DNA from: Pirellulaceae bacterium
GTDB lineage: Bacteria; Planctomycetota; Planctomycetia; Pirellulales; Pirellulaceae
Length of the DNA stretch: 32,944 bases
Assembly: GCA_022446825.1 (NCBI GenBank)
Contig: JAKVBY010000055.1
Span: 18,389 to 51,332, forward strand
Direction of reading: 5' to 3'
A program made the position numbers and the translations under genes. Shown here one piece after another: positions 32,585-32,944 of the stretch (positions are counted from its first letter, which is position 1; every line of letters starts with the position of its first letter). The notes below the pieces were generated by a model. The model was given only the letters and a program-made list of their open reading frames with translations, had not been told where the DNA came from and did no database searches.

Positions 32585-32944
32585 TTACGTTGTTCGGGAA
32601 CGTCGAGTCTTACCATCAACCCTCTTTGCCAGACGCGCGGCTTCGATCACACGTAGCTTGTGCGTCCCCCGAGCGATTTGTTCGTGTTCGTCATAGGCTT
32701 CGATCTGGAAAGAGATTAACGGTCCATCGGCGTAGATGACCCGGCCGCGACAGACGACGGACATTCCCCGTGGTGTGGCGGCAGTATGCTCGACGTTAAT
32801 CAATACCCCGACGGTACTTTCTGTCGATTCCAGCAAAGGCAGCACGGCATTTCTTGCCGCGTGTTCTAGAAACCAAATTAGCGCAGGTGTGCAAAGGATC
32901 TCTGGCATTCCATGATCTGCAAAGTCGATCAGATGGGGTGTGTC
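32585..32944 (-). CDS. Hot-dog-fold thioesterase, FlK-like, 5' end outside the window
   Basis: The frame is open from its stop at 32585 to the window edge, so the start lies beyond 32944; an internal ATG at 32908 would remove part of the fold. The visible part matches the FlK-type hot-dog thioesterases. CTPALIWFLEHA holds the candidate Thr and Glu, and NVEHTAATPRGM holds the candidate His of the Thr-Glu-His catalytic set. GTHKLRVI near the end is the family's closing strand. These enzymes hydrolyse small acyl-CoA thioesters; true fluoroacetyl-CoA specificity is rare and not implied here. It is convergent with the DUF1501 gene, with 14 bases between them, and is probably cytosolic. Confidence 0.85.
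   Translation of the reverse strand, partial: DTPHLIDFADHGMPEILCTPALIWFLEHAARNAVLPLLESTESTVGVLINVEHTAATPRGMSVVCRGRVIYADGPLISFQIEAYDEHEQIARGTHKLRVIEAARLAKRVDGKTRRSRTT

Noticed and set aside
32585-32944. True fluoroacetyl-CoA thioesterase (self-resistance)
   Set aside because: There is no fluorometabolite gene nearby, and most members of this fold family act on other acyl-CoAs.
1-32944. CRISPR arrays, tRNA or rRNA genes, transposases, prophage
   Set aside because: No regularly spaced repeats, no cloverleaf-like or rRNA-like stretch and no integrase/transposase protein were seen on reading both strands; a dedicated scan could still find a divergent tRNA.

Overview
The window reads as a stretch of planctomycete chromosome (phylum Planctomycetota, probably a Pirellulales-type marine lineage). 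The main reason is three copies of a gene arrangement largely characteristic of that phylum: a large secreted protein with two CxxCH haem sites and planctomycete-specific domains (PSCyt1/DUF1549/DUF1553, or PSCyt1-like/DUF1587/DUF1592/DUF1588/DUF1585), followed on the same strand by a Tat-exported partner (DUF1501 or DUF1552). I see no rRNA, tRNA, CRISPR array, transposase or prophage gene. Domain names come from remembered family signatures; no database search was run.

Layout. 259-1170: class-IV PLP aminotransferase. 1761-2405 (-): small secreted LamG-like protein, divergent from 2481-6101, di-haem module 1, and 6129-7613, its DUF1501 partner. 8152-9738 (-): secreted five-bladed-propeller glycosidase-like protein. 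10068-10253: doubtful small ORF, touching 10253-11512, an M16 zinc peptidase. 11759-14086: secreted tandem alpha/beta hydrolase whose N-terminal copy has lost its nucleophile. 14251-15393 (-): secreted sialidase-fold protein with five Asp boxes. 15725-18406 and 18433-19731: di-haem module 2 (DUF1592 type) with DUF1552 partner. 20096-24210: surface-glycan block with a sulfotransferase, a GT-A-like transferase, a GT4 enzyme and a convergent second GT4. 24320-27610: tight four-gene run of lipoprotein, B-box-like zinc protein, MurG-like glycosyltransferase and zinc-ribbon membrane protein. 28329-31166 and 31170-32570: di-haem module 3 with DUF1501 partner. 32585-32944 (-): hot-dog thioesterase running off the window.

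How it may fit together (inference). Each di-haem protein has a beta-sandwich-type insert (LamG, an unassigned module, and an F5/8-type discoidin domain respectively) between its conserved parts, and the interspersed secreted proteins are glycan-active in appearance. The simplest reading is a set of extracytoplasmic redox modules working on or near polysaccharides, next to genes that build sulfated or glycosylated surface material. The biochemical activity of the di-haem/DUF1501 and di-haem/DUF1552 pairs is, as far as I know, unestablished. They are the best candidate here for an undescribed system.
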